DNA of 64,000 bases from Thermothelomyces thermophilus ATCC 42464 (Eukaryota; Ascomycota; Sordariomycetes; Sordariales; Chaetomiaceae), in contig NC_016473.1 in assembly GCF_000226095.1 (NCBI RefSeq), positions 5,022,001 through 5,086,000 on the forward strand, in the 5' to 3' direction. Both the position numbers and the translations under genes were made by a program. Shown here in pieces: positions 1 through 10,367 of this stretch. The notes under the pieces are model-generated. The model searched no databases and was not told the origin of the DNA. It was given only the letters and a program-made list of their open reading frames with translations. How positions within the stretch are numbered: the first letter of the stretch is position 1; every line of letters begins with the position of its first letter.

Positions 1-155
1 AGGAGGCGCCCAGGCCGGTGCCCTTGGTCCAGCCGTACTTGGCCATGAGGCGCTGCGCGAAGCCTTTGCCTTTCTGGCCCGGCCGGGTCGCCCGGCCCTG
101 GTCTCCGTCCTGCTCCTGCTGTGGCGCCTGTGGCTGTCCCGAGACGGGATCTTGG

Positions 156-221
<66 letters not shown>

Positions 222-1377
222 GAGGGGGCAGGGGGCAGCGGGATGGCGGCGTAGTCGACTTCGGGGTCGTAGTCGGTGTCGTCGTCGTCGTCGTCGTTGT
301 TGCCGCCTTTGGTCGCGTCCACGTCCATTGCGTCGGGCGGAGGAGGCGGAGGGGGCTGAGTGTAGCGGACCGGCGCCCGCGAGATGGTGGCTGTGCCTGT
401 GTCTGTTGGGGGAGGAGGAGGAGGTGGTGGTGGTGGGGGGGGTGGTGGTGATGTCGTTTCTGGGGGGGGCGGCGGAGGTGGTGCCATGCCGGAGAGCGCC
501 AACCGCCGGGCGTAGGCATCGTCGCCAGTAGCATCGTCCGGCACGGGAGCAGCGGCGCGGGGGGGCGACATGGGCGGCGGGGCGAATGTAAGCGACGGTG
601 GAGGCGCAAATTGATCTGTGACAGCGTCAACACCATCTTCCCCACGGTGAGCCAAATCTCCCGAGAATGTGACTTACTGCCCAACCCGGTCCTCCCCGCC
701 CTTTCCTCTTCCTCATCCTCCTCACTCCCGTCCTCGCTCCTACTCCTGTCCCTCCTCCGATGGGCATACAGGACCGCCTTCCACTCCCGAATCTCCCTGA
801 TGCGCTCCTCGCTTCTCAAGTACTCCTCGACATTCGTCGGCCTGGCGGGGTCGTACAGCTCATCCCAGTCGGTCTCGCGGGGCATGTCCTCCCTGTTCTT
901 CTTTTTCTTCTTCTTGCGCCCGCCGCGTTGCCGCTTCTCGCCCGTCCCGTAGTACAGGTACTCGTCTTCCTCGGTGGCGGCCCAGTCGGCGAGGGTGCTC
1001 CGTGGCTGGGCGGGCGCGGCGGTCGTCGAGGTCGCCGCGCCTGCCGGCGTTGCTGCCGGGATGGCAGGAGGGGCTTTGGGGAAGCCGGGCTTGGGTTTGG
1101 TGGACGGCTTGCTTAGTTGCGGGCGACGGATGGGTTGGAAGCGGAGAGCTAACGGCAGGTCCGTGTTAGATATATGGCTTCTAAACATTGTACATACAAG
1201 CAAGCGAACCGGGGCAAACATGCCTGGGTCAATGGCCTTCTTCGCCGGCGCATCCTCCTTGTCGTCCTTGAACAGCACCGGGTCGCGCGAGATGGAGGCC
1301 GAGCTGTCGCCCTCGAGTAGATTGGCATAGAGCGACATGCCGGTGCGGCCCGGCGGTTGCGGAGGTGGCGCTGACAT
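1..1377 (-). CDS. SPF45: SPF45/RBM17-like splicing factor (partial, C-terminus beyond window)
   Basis: Second-step or alternative splicing factor of the SPF45 family. The exons are 1224-1377, 678-1148 and 1-615 on the minus strand, read from ATG at 1377, giving 413 visible residues. Near the N-terminus is the family motif MSLYANLL (after a short extension), then the basic IDPALRFQPIRRPQ block, an acidic and lysine-rich middle, long proline runs, 21 consecutive Thr (residues about 341-361), and a G-patch start (GKGFAQRLMAKYGW, about residue 390 on). The RRM expected after the G-patch lies off the left edge. Intron 1 (1149-1223) has a GC donor and a CTAAC branch point. No GT donor there restores the frame, and the GC site rebuilds the conserved DPALRF junction. 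Intron 2 (616-677) is ordinary GT-AG. The family assignment rests on motif recall, not a search. Confidence 0.88.
157..222. repeat. pure TTG/CAA trinucleotide repeat, about 22 units
   Basis: This is an uninterrupted trinucleotide run inside the SPF45-like coding exon. Read on the minus strand in the established frame it gives 21 ACA threonine codons. The codon is invariant, which suggests recent slippage rather than old selection. Length is likely to vary between strains. Confidence 0.95.
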
Positions 1378-1638
1378 TCTTGTGTCGCTGTGACCTCTCG
1401 ATGTCGAGAGTGTACGTCGTCGTTGCCGTCGTCGTCCGTCGTCGTCGTCGTCAAAAGGTGACTATCTTGGGAGGCCAAGATTAGCCCTAGAAGGTGTGCA
1501 AGGAACACGCGAGCTTAGAGGTTGCCCGGCGCCACTGAACGCGCTGCAATTCAATGGCGCGGCTCTCCGGGATAGTTAGTTAGTAGGCAACAATTAGTGC
1601 GCTGCCGTTCGGTGGGGCTTAGCCTTCCAAGCATTAAC

Positions 1639-2053
1639 TACAGTCAGGTGCAAAAAGTCTGGGGCCAACCCACATACTTAACGCGTTTCGCGGCATACAT
1701 GCGTAGACTATGTTTTCTTCTACATACAACAACTCAGCCAGATGGGGATCAATTTAGACGATTTTGCCCGGAAATTAACGGCAAACCATAGCCGTAACAA
1801 GGAATTAAGCCCCGAGTTACGCGTTGCCATTTGCGCGCTTATAGCTGCAGGTCGAAGCGAGCGGTCCCTAGCCAGCCTCTTCGGCGTCTCCCGACACGCG
1901 ATACACCATGCCGTCAAGCTCTGGGAATCTCACAATACATTCGAATCTCGACCTCGAACCGGCCGTCCACGGGTTCTAACACGGAAAGCAAAGCGAAACA
2001 CCGCTCGGATGGTAAAAAATGGACCGACATTTGACCATAAAAGCCCTAGTTGA
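1639..2053 (+). mobile_element. truncated Tc1/mariner DNA transposon with 5' terminal repeat
   Basis: A TA dinucleotide at 1639-1640 is followed by CAGTCAGGTGCAAAAAGTCT, which looks like the terminal inverted repeat of fungal Tc1/mariner elements. An ATG at 1742 opens a 103-residue frame with two helix-turn-helix-like parts (LSPELRVAICAL, then SLASLFGVSRHAIHHAVKLW) and the GRPRVLT hinge of Tc1-type transposases. A whole transposase would be about 340 residues with a DDE/DDD catalytic core. Here the frame stops after the DNA-binding part, no catalytic core is seen, and I found no matching inverted repeat downstream to 2636. It is a dead fragment between two splicing-factor genes, and its right limit is uncertain. 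Confidence 0.75.
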
Positions 2054-2636
2054 CAGGGTTGGTACAGGAGTACCTGACCTAACTAACGCCTGCCTGTAGT
2101 GTTCGTCACCGTAGCGGCAACCACCTGACAGCCCTCTGGCGGTTAAACAGGACCACCGCTAACATCAAGAATAGAATTTGAAGCCAGCAAGGCAGCGCCC
2201 TCGTATGTCATTGCAGGGCCCTAGGCCATCTTATCTAATTCCAATTTCCGGCGGTCTTAGGTTTCGCTCTCCGCTAACGGTGCACATAGATTTGGAGCGC
2301 ATACTTCGTCCAGACCGAAGCGCTAGGCAGAAGACACTTTTTGAAGACTGCTCACAGCCAAGGTTACAATAGTATATAATATAGTATTCGGGTATTTGGT
2401 CGTTAAGAAATAACCAATGCTCGCTTTCTCGCTTCAAAACTCCTCCTGTGCGGCCTCCCCATTTTATTTCTTAGAACCTATGCTTCATTCCAGGTCCCAT
2501 TAGATTCGCAGCGCTCCAAAAACCCAGATCGATGTCCCCCTGTAGTTATTGTCCGTGAACGATTTCTTTTGAACTCTGTCACCCAACCCAACCCAACCAA
2601 CCCCCCCCCCCCCCCAAAAAAAAAAACAATTCTATC
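2054..2636. other. intergenic, possibly transposon debris; poly-C/poly-A tract
   Basis: No gene is supported. The left part may be residual transposon sequence without a readable frame. A run of C followed by a run of A at about 2603-2627 lies just past the Prp2 stop codon and is probably in its 3' untranslated region. Confidence 0.5.
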
Positions 2637-5435
2637 TTAGTACTTTCTCTCTTTGGGCAACTTCTTCGCCTCGAGCACTTCGACGTCCTTCTTGTCATAG
2701 TAGTGCCCGCCAAACTCGGTCAGCCACCTCGGCTCGACCGGGATGACGGACCGGACGTACTCCCTCGACGTCACGACCAGCTCGTGGTAGATGATGACCT
2801 TTGGCGGCGGGTCCATCGACTTGACCACGCTGCTCGGGTGCACGTAGACGGTCATGTTGTTCTTGAGGGTGCGGTAGCCGTCGCCGGCGCGGTTGAGCCG
2901 GGCGGCGTTGAGGAAGAAGGCGGCCGTGAGCGCCCGCAGCACCGGCCGCATGTTGGAGATGCCGCCGCACGACGACGTCGAGCCCTCCAGCACCCGGTCG
3001 CACAGCTTGGCCAGCTGGTCCCGCACGTCCCGCGCGCGCGTCAGCGACCGCTGCGTCAGGAAGTTCTCCCTGGCCCAGATGGGCGAGTAGTCCGACTCGA
3101 CCCACTGGTTGTAGACGTTGAGCAGCGTGAGGTGGTCGCCGCCGTCCTTGACGGTGAAGCGCGCGCGCGCGCTGTCGGCGTGCACCTTCTTGTCCTTGGG
3201 GCGGAAGAAGAGGGTCCCGACCTCGCCCAGCATCGACACGATCGTCAGGACCTCCTCGACGCAGCCCTCCTGCGTGGCCGCGATGAGCGCCTTGGCCAGC
3301 ATCGGCTCCGTCGGGAACTCGCCCATCTGCCGGCCCACCCGCGTCAGGGCGCCGGCGCTGTTGAGGGCCCCGAGCGCGTAGAGCATGTTGAGGGACTTGA
3401 TGAGGAGCTCGGTCGGCGGCGGGTCCAGGAAGTCGAAGCCCAGCAGGTCGTCTATGCCGAGCGCCTTGAGCTGGAGGACCACGCTCGAGAGCGAGGTCCG
3501 CTGGATCTCGGGCGTCGGCGACTCGTCCATCTCGGACAGGTACGCGTATTTGGTGTAGAGGCGGAAGCACTTGCCGGGCCGCACGCGGCCGGCCCGACCC
3601 ATCCGCTGGTTCGCCGCCGCCCTCGAGCAGGGGACCACGGCGAGCGTCGACTGGCCAGTGGTGCCGACGGGGCTGAACGTGTTCTCCTTGACGTAGCCGC
3701 AGTCGATGACGTAGACGATGCCGTCGATCGTCAGAGAGGTCTCGGCGATGTTTGTCGAGAAGACCACTTTCCTCGCCCCCGGCGGTGTCGGCTCAAAGAT
3801 CTTGGCCTGCATCTCCGAGGGCATGTTGGCGTAAATGGGCAGCGCGATGATCTCGGGCACCCGACTACCCAGCTTCCTCTTGATCTCCTCTACCCGCTCG
3901 CACGCCCGGTCGATCTCTTCCTGGCCGGTCAAGAAGACGAGGATACCGCCTTCCGGCTGCGTCGCGTGGATCTGGAAGACGGTGACCAGGCTCGCTTCCA
4001 GATAGTTGCTCTCGGGCGCCGAGGTGTAGTAAGTCTCTACCGGGTGTACGCGGCCGGGGACGTTGAAGATGGGAGCGTCGTCGAAATACGCGCTGAACTT
4101 CTCGGCGTTGAGCGTGGCGGACGAGATGATGACCCTCAGCTCCGGCCTTGCGCGTGCGAGATCCTTGATCAGCGCCAGCAGGATGTCCGTGTGCACCGTC
4201 CTCTCGTGCGCCTCGTCGATCATGATGGCCGAATAGCCCTCGAGCGTGGGCGAGGTCACCATCTCCCTCAGGAGCATGCCGTCCGTCATGTACTTGAGGA
4301 TCGTCTTGTCGTTGGTGCAGTCTTCGAACCGGATCGAGTAGCCCACTTCGTGCCCGATCCTCACGCCCATCTCGTCGGCGACACGGGCGGCGACGCTCAT
4401 GGCTGCCACTCGACGCGGCTGCGTGCAGGCAATCTTCATGCCGTCCTTGGTGAAGCCTGCCTCGTGCAAGTACTGCGGGATCTGCGTCGTCTTTCCCGAA
4501 CCCGTCTCGCCGACCAATATGAGCACTTGGTATTCTTTGACGGCGTCCAAGAATGCGTCGCGGTACGCGTAGACGGGTAGGCTCTTGCGGACCTCCTGTA
4601 TTGTCTTTTGGGCCTTCTCTGCGGCGTCGATCTTCTCCTTCAGGATCCTCTGCTCCTGGGTTAACCCATCGGTTGGCTGGGCGTGCTTGGCCGCGTCGCG
4701 GACAAAGGTGATGGCGTCCTCGTCCAGCAAGAAGTCATATTCGCCGTCGTCCTCACGCTCGCGGCTCTGTATCTGCGCCTTGGCCTTGACTGTCTGCTCG
4801 CGCTCCCACTCCTCGTATTCCGTTACGTGCTTCTCGTTGCCGTACGCATCCCGCTCGACATGGCGCTTGTAGAGGGCCTCTTCTTTCTTCTTGCTGTCGA
4901 CGCCGTATTGGTCCGGTAGCCGGTAGCCGTCCTGGTAGTCGTCGATGCGGGCCCGCTCTTCGGCCAGTCGCAGGATCTCGCGGTTCTTTGCGAACTCGGC
5001 CTTCTCCCGCTCGGACAAGCGGACGCCCGACCTCAGCTCGGCTGTCTCCTCCGCGACCTGTTTCCGCAATAGCGCGAGCTTCTCGGCCTCTCGTTTGGCG
5101 AGGTACTGCTGGCGGGACTTGAGCCGCAGCTCGGACATCTTGGAGTCGTCGTCGCGCCTCGAGTCATCGCGCCTCGTCGAGTCGTCGCCCCGACCCGTCC
5201 TCGAGCCGCCATCCCGGTCGCCGCGTGGTGACCGCGAGCGGCGCCGAGGAGACTCATCGCCGTCGTGTCGTCTGCTCTTGTGCCGTCGAGGCGATGTAGA
5301 TCGATCGCGGGACCTTGACCTGTCGCGTTTGCGATCTTTCCGGTCTTTCCTGTCTCGCCTCTCCCTCCTGTCGTCCCTGGAAGGAGGCGCCGGCTCATCG
5401 TCCATCGGGACGAACGCGTAGCGTTTGGACGACAT
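2637..5435 (-). CDS. PRP2: spliceosomal DEAH-box RNA helicase Prp2 / Cdc28 / DHX16
   Basis: ATP-dependent RNA helicase that remodels the spliceosome before the first transesterification. It is a single intronless frame of 932 residues with ATG at 5435. Residues 1-100 are rich in R, D and S, as in many splicing helicases. Motif I GETGSGKT is at 309-316, motif II DEAH at 407-410 and motif III SAT at 439-441. The motif VI block QRMGRAGR and a complete C-terminal winged-helix/ratchet/OB region follow. The central DYQDGYRLPDQYG stretch and the overall layout fit Prp2/DHX16 better than Prp16, Prp22 or Prp43. S. pombe Cdc28 is somewhat longer, the difference lying in the poorly conserved N-terminus. 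Its 3' neighbour across the transposon fragment is another splicing factor, probably by chance. Confidence 0.95.
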   Translation of the reverse strand: MSSKRYAFVPMDDEPAPPSRDDRRERRDRKDRKDRKRDRSRSRDRSTSPRRHKSRRHDGDESPRRRSRSPRGDRDGGSRTGRGDDSTRRDDSRRDDDSKMSELRLKSRQQYLAKREAEKLALLRKQVAEETAELRSGVRLSEREKAEFAKNREILRLAEERARIDDYQDGYRLPDQYGVDSKKKEEALYKRHVERDAYGNEKHVTEYEEWEREQTVKAKAQIQSREREDDGEYDFLLDEDAITFVRDAAKHAQPTDGLTQEQRILKEKIDAAEKAQKTIQEVRKSLPVYAYRDAFLDAVKEYQVLILVGETGSGKTTQIPQYLHEAGFTKDGMKIACTQPRRVAAMSVAARVADEMGVRIGHEVGYSIRFEDCTNDKTILKYMTDGMLLREMVTSPTLEGYSAIMIDEAHERTVHTDILLALIKDLARARPELRVIISSATLNAEKFSAYFDDAPIFNVPGRVHPVETYYTSAPESNYLEASLVTVFQIHATQPEGGILVFLTGQEEIDRACERVEEIKRKLGSRVPEIIALPIYANMPSEMQAKIFEPTPPGARKVVFSTNIAETSLTIDGIVYVIDCGYVKENTFSPVGTTGQSTLAVVPCSRAAANQRMGRAGRVRPGKCFRLYTKYAYLSEMDESPTPEIQRTSLSSVVLQLKALGIDDLLGFDFLDPPPTELLIKSLNMLYALGALNSAGALTRVGRQMGEFPTEPMLAKALIAATQEGCVEEVLTIVSMLGEVGTLFFRPKDKKVHADSARARFTVKDGGDHLTLLNVYNQWVESDYSPIWARENFLTQRSLTRARDVRDQLAKLCDRVLEGSTSSCGGISNMRPVLRALTAAFFLNAARLNRAGDGYRTLKNNMTVYVHPSSVVKSMDPPPKVIIYHELVVTSREYVRSVIPVEPRWLTEFGGHYYDKKDVEVLEAKKLPKERKY

Positions 5436-6341
5436 TGGTGGGGATGAGGGAGGTTATATGGACAATCGGTGTGTGGTGGCTCGAACGGCTCGAACGGGCT
5501 GAGCAAGGTATCGACGGCAGCGACGAACATCTTCGCTTGCCATCCTGCAATAGCACTCACAATAGGCCCCAGATTCTTATCTTATCGGAGCACCTCTGCG
5601 TGGGCCCGAGTTGCTGGCAGCAATGCTCGGGTGCTCCAAAAGACCACACCACCCGGCAAAGCTCCACAGCTCCAGATCCACATTCTGCATGTCTTCTCTT
5701 TCCATTGTCCAACAAGAACTCTTTGCTGTTGCCGCCTTCCGCAGAAAGCAATTGCTCGCCAAAGGCAATCGCGTTCCAAACCATATACTATGACGAGGCA
5801 GATTCCAATGATTCAGGAACTTTTAAAAGTTAAGATTGGAGTCAGATTGGAGTCACGTTCAATTCGAAAAGTAGGCTTGTATTTCTGACTTGCAAGTCAA
5901 GTCAATTACCTACAAGGTAAAACGCAGCACTCCCTTCCTGCCCTGCTCTCTGTTCCTCTCTAGCCCCGTTTCGCCTGCTGCTTTGGAAGTAGTGAACGGA
6001 ATCACTGCCTTTGAAGCTCTAGTTGGTGCCGAACTGAGAGTGTCGGACCCACTCGTCTCAAGTAGCTCCGATGGTGTCATCCGAGAACCGTTGTTGCAAC
6101 TCACGGTACTCGGCACATTCCTGAGACAATTCCGGATCTCGGCGTCGAGCCTCCTTACAAGTGCTCAGAACTAGTTAGAGATATCAATTTCATGGTTTTC
6201 TCGTGATACCGGCCTCTACATTCGCTTAGTTACGCTCCTTGAGCAATTCGAAATCCCTCTTATTCCCGGGCGACGGTGTGACACTCGCCCCCAACCTTAA
6301 TTAGAACCCCCTCCCCCTCCCCGGGTCTCAAGCAATACACA
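5436..6341. promoter_or_regulatory. divergent intergenic region PRP2 / acyl-CoA synthetase
   Basis: About 0.9 kb lies between two outward-transcribed genes and must contain both promoters. I see only short unsupported open frames, and CT-rich runs just before the synthetase start. No clear regulatory motif was recognised. Confidence 0.5.
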
Positions 6342-8026
6342 ATGGCGACCGGCCTCACGCTCCAGACGGCCATCAAGGGCGCTCCCGAGTCTACCGCCAT
6401 CATCGTGCCCGGGAAGCCAGCCTTGACCGTCACATATAAGGATCTCGTGTCGGAGACGGCCTCGTTCCGGGCGAAGCTCGCGGCCATCGGCATCACACAA
6501 GGATCGCCCGTCTCCATCGCGATTGTCAACTCATATGAGTTCATCGTGTCTTTCCTGGCCGCCTCGTGGCAGCGGGCCATCGCCGCCCCTCTGAACCCGG
6601 CCTACAAGCAGGACGAGTTTGAGTTCTACATCGACGATGTCAAGTCAGCCATCGTCCTCGTCCCAAGAGGCGCCTACCAGAGCGGCAGCCCGGCCGTCAA
6701 GGCCGCCCAGAAGTTCAACGCCGCCATCGCCGAATGCTACTGGGACGCGGCCAATAAAGAGGTCGCCCTCGACGTCAAGGAGCTCGGCCAGCTCCAGGGC
6801 AAGCCCAAACAGCCAGTCCTCACGCCCCGACCGGACGACGTTGCCCTCGTCCTCCACACCAGCGGCACCACCTCCCGCCCCAAGGTCGTGCCCCTCTCCC
6901 ACCGCAACCTCACCCGCACCATGCACAACATCCAGCAGACCTACCAGCTCACCCCTTCCGACCGCACCATGCTCGTCATGCCCCTCTTCCACGTCCACGG
7001 CCTTCTCTGCGGCCTCCTCGCCCCTCTCCTCTCGGGCGGCTCCATGATCGTGCCCACAAAGTTCTCCGCCTCCGACTTCTGGCGCGACTTCATCACCCAC
7101 AAGGCGAACTGGTACACGGCCGTGCCCACCATCCACCAGATCCTCCTCAAGAACCCGGTCCCCTCCCCACTCCCGCCCATCCGCTTCATCCGCTCCTGCT
7201 CCTCCCCGCTGTCCCCAACCGTCTTCCACGCCCTCGAGAAGACGTTCAACGCCCCCGTCCTCGAAGCCTACGCCATGACTGAGGCAGCCCACCAGATGAC
7301 CTCCAACCCGCTCCCCTCGGTCGGCCGGCGCAAGCCCGGCACCGTCGGGTTCGGCCAGGGCGTCGAGGTCGTCATCCTCGACGAGGCCGGCAACCCCGTG
7401 CCCCAGGGCAAGGAGGGCGAGATCTGCATCCGCGGCGAGAACGTCACGTCCGGGTACCTCAACAACCCGTCCGCCAACGCGGCTGCCTTCACCAAGGACG
7501 GCTACTTCCGCACCGGCGACCAGGGCAAGAAGGACGCCGACGGTTACGTCATCATCACCGGCCGCATCAAGGAGCTCATCAACAAGGGCGGCGAGAAGAT
7601 CTCCCCCATCGAGCTCGACAACGTGCTCACCCGCCACCCGTCCGTGAGCGAGGCCGTCAGCTTTGCCATTCCGGACGAGATATACGGCCAGGATATTGGC
7701 GTCGCCGTCGTCTTGAAGCCCGGCGTGAGGTTGTCTGAGGGGGAGCTAAAGAGCTGGGTGGCCGAGAAGATGGCCAAGTTTAAGATTCCCAAGAAGGTGA
7801 GTTTCTGTCTACCGACCGTCTTCCAATCTCCCGACCTTCTCCCGGTGAGAACAAGAAGAAGAGGAAAAAAAAAAAAAGAAGAGAGGAAGAGTTCAAGCAA
7901 ACTGACCTTCACGGTCGCTTACAGGTGTACTTCACCGATGTCATGCCTAAAACGGCCACGGGCAAGATCCAGCGGCGCATCGTGGCCGAGACTATGCAGA
8001 AGCAGGAGGGGCGGTCCAAGCTATGA
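6342..8026 (+). CDS. PCS60: peroxisomal AMP-forming acyl-CoA synthetase (Pcs60 / oxalyl-CoA synthetase type)
   Basis: Adenylate-forming enzyme activating a carboxylic acid to its CoA thioester. The closest family in memory is Pcs60/Fat2 of yeast and AAE3 of plants, which act on oxalate. The exons are 6342-7796 and 7925-8026, giving 518 residues. The ATP-binding signature LHTSGTTSRPKVVPL is near residue 175, the YAMTEA motif near 310, the YFRTGD motif near 388, GRIKELINKGGEKISP near 407, and the catalytic lysine motif PKTATGKIQRR lies in the last exon. The protein ends in SKL, a canonical PTS1 peroxisomal signal. The 128-bp intron just before the last 33 codons contains a long purine tract and is not a multiple of three. 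If retained, it gives a longer product without SKL. Substrate preference is inferred from family only. Confidence 0.9.
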
Positions 8027-9119
8027 GCTCCTTACAAGTACGGAATACAGGGCTAAGGGCTGAACTGTTCTGCCGAATAAATATCGGGCAGTGTAGAATA
8101 TCGCCATCTCACCAGATCTAGGTAGGCCGGCGTGTCGATGCACGTGGTCTGTGTATCTGTGTACAAACAGTGCGTCCAAAAGGACGTCGTCAAGCAAACC
8201 GCTGGCGAGGGGTAACTGATAGACATCCTCAGATACATGAATATATAGAGAGGCTCCCATATATCCCCGGAGCTGATTCTTGACAGGGGCACAACTCTTC
8301 TTCGTTCCATGTTTGTCCTCGCCTGTGTTCACTCCCATCCTTTTCGAGGGCAAGCGGTAGGCCAATGGAAACGGTCTACAAACGAGTACATATACCAATA
8401 CTACCCGACTCGACGTCCGCGGGCCATGTTCCAAGAAGCGCTCGGGAGTAATGGAGGGGGCAAGGCTCCCCCCTCCCCCCTGCTGTGGTGGCAGTCTCAA
8501 GCCTCCCCGAAACACGTGGCGCAAAGCCGAGGGCACAAAGTATGTACATACATCTGCAAATCCAGACCGTCGTTCCGCTGGCCACTACCGACAAGTGGAT
8601 GGCTACAACACAGCGAAATATGCCTATTCCCACCTAAATAAACAAACAAAAAAAAAATAGCTGATTGAACACCGAAAGGAAAAAAGAGGCTGCAGCCGAG
8701 CCGAGACTTAGGAGAAAAAAAAATATAGGAAGAGATAAAAGCAAACATTGGGCTTTCAGAGCTGACAACACAAACCCTTATGCTCCCACAGGACGACACC
8801 TCAACTGTGCCCTCTTGTCCATTGATATTGATCACATCCCGGTCTTGGTGCATTTTGAAGCCCACCGGGGCGCATTAGCCACGTCTATCCATCCATACGT
8901 CCATCCAACCAATCAACCAACCATCCATCCATTGTCACAAAGGAGAACTCCACCATACGTCCACATTTTCGTGCGTACGTCATCTGGCGTGTGTGCGTTA
9001 GAGAGAGAGCGAAGATGCTGCGTCTCCAGCAGCGGCGTCTAACAGCATTCCCACCACGGAAGCCGGAGCCGGGCGGCCCATGAGCGTCCCCGGCAGAAGA
9101 AAACGGGTCGCGGCTTCCA
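8027..9119. other. convergent 3' intergenic region
   Basis: This is 1.1 kb between the 3' ends of the synthetase and the VAP gene. Several short frames overlap on both strands, but none has recognisable protein features. A CCAT/CAAC-type microsatellite lies at about 8886-8932. No RNA gene was recognised. Confidence 0.5.
8886..8932. repeat. CCAT/CCAAC microsatellite
   Basis: Short imperfect tetra- and pentanucleotide repeat in the convergent gap. It has no coding or regulatory context that I can name. Confidence 0.8.
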
Positions 9120-10367
9120 CTAAAAGAAGAAGTACGCCAGGAGGAAGCTGACGAGGCAGAGCACCGCCACGACCTGGACGGGCACGCCCTCGGTGGGCCG
9201 CGGCGGCTGGTCCGTTTGCCTCTCTGCCTGCGCCAGCTTCGCTCCTTCGGCACTGCTGTCCTCCGAGGCGGCCCCCGTCTTGCGCTGCCTCAGGCCGCTG
9301 GCTACCTCGTTCTTGAGCGAGGCGATGGTCGCCTCCGCCTTGGCCAGCTGCTCCTTGAGTTCCTCGTAGGTCTCTGCCGCGGCCGACTTGACGGTCGTGG
9401 CCACGTTGGTGGCGGGGGCGGCGAAGGCTGTCGCTTGGGTGGCCTGGGTGGACTCGGGCTCGTTGTGTCCGGCGTGGGAAACGGCGGTGGTGTCCTCGAG
9501 TATGGTGGTCTCGTCTTGCGGGGAAGAGTAGGCTGGCGGCGCAGTGTCAGGGGTAGCATCGAACTGTGTACATAAGCATTAGTCGCCGTCGCCAGATCGA
9601 AAAAAAAGGGAAGGAATATTGAAAGAAAAGAGAACATACCCCATTCGCAGCCGCCTGCCGGACCGGAGTGGCAACGGGATGTGACGGCGCTTCGCTGGCT
9701 GGCGGGAGCCAACTGACCCGAATCTTCTTCTCTTGGATTGCCGACTTCTCTATTCCATCCCACTACAAAAGGCGTGGTTAGTGGATCGCTCCTCACGTTC
9801 GGATTGCTTAGACCCACAATATGTTGCACGTTCGTGAACTCCTTGTCGGGGGTGATGATGACGGACTGCACGAGGAACTTGTCGCGGCACTTGGCATCGA
9901 GAGGAGGCTCCTGCTTCATCGCCTGCAAAAGGACTGCGAGGGTCAGCACTCTTAAGAGCCTAGTCGATGAGCTTGGGCGAATCTTATCTTGCAACGTACT
10001 TGACACTTCAACTTCATGGCCAGGTTCGATACGGCCCGAGTTTGGCCGCACACAGTACCTGGAGGATCAAGTTAGCCTCTAGAGTTCGAGGACAACATCT
10101 AGCAGCCGGCGCGTGCATACTGTTTAGGGGCTGTCGTTTTGACCTGCATTTGTCAGCCTAGAAAGACCAACATCATCAAGGCCTAGGAATCAACTCTGGG
10201 TTACCTTGAAAGCGACAGGCGATGAGTTTGAATTCTTGATCCTGAGAATCTGCGCAATTTCGGCATTGAAGGGCCCTGGATGCCGGTCAGAAAACGGCGG
10301 ACTCGATGAGAATGCGAGACAGCGTACTGCGGAACCCAAGTTCTAGCGGATCGATCTCGACGGACAT
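9120..10367 (-). CDS. SCS2: VAMP-associated protein (VAP / Scs2), ER membrane tether
   Basis: Tail-anchored ER protein whose MSP domain binds FFAT motifs of lipid-transfer proteins and helps form ER contact sites. The exons are 10328-10367, 10205-10275, 10121-10143, 10000-10058, 9818-9933, 9640-9762 and 9120-9563, giving 291 residues. The MSP domain covers about residues 1-125 and shows the hallmark blocks SSPVAFKVKTTAPK, YCVRPNSGRIEPG and LLQAMKQEPP, followed by KCRDKFLVQS. After a variable linker come a coiled coil (ETYEELKEQLAKAEATIASLK) and a hydrophobic C-terminal anchor ending YFFF. All six introns are short, and exon 3 is only 23 nt. The exon 5 acceptor was chosen because it restores the conserved LLQAMKQ sequence. 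Confidence 0.93.

Noticed and set aside
121-531. Plus-strand frame with a run of 22 leucines, resembling a membrane or signal segment
   Set aside because: This is the translation of the trinucleotide repeat in the wrong strand of the SPF45-like exon.
2703-4580. A 625-codon open frame on the plus strand
   Set aside because: It lies exactly opposite the Prp2 helicase exon. It is a by-product of strong third-position G/C bias, and its Asp/Arg/Leu-rich translation has no domain.
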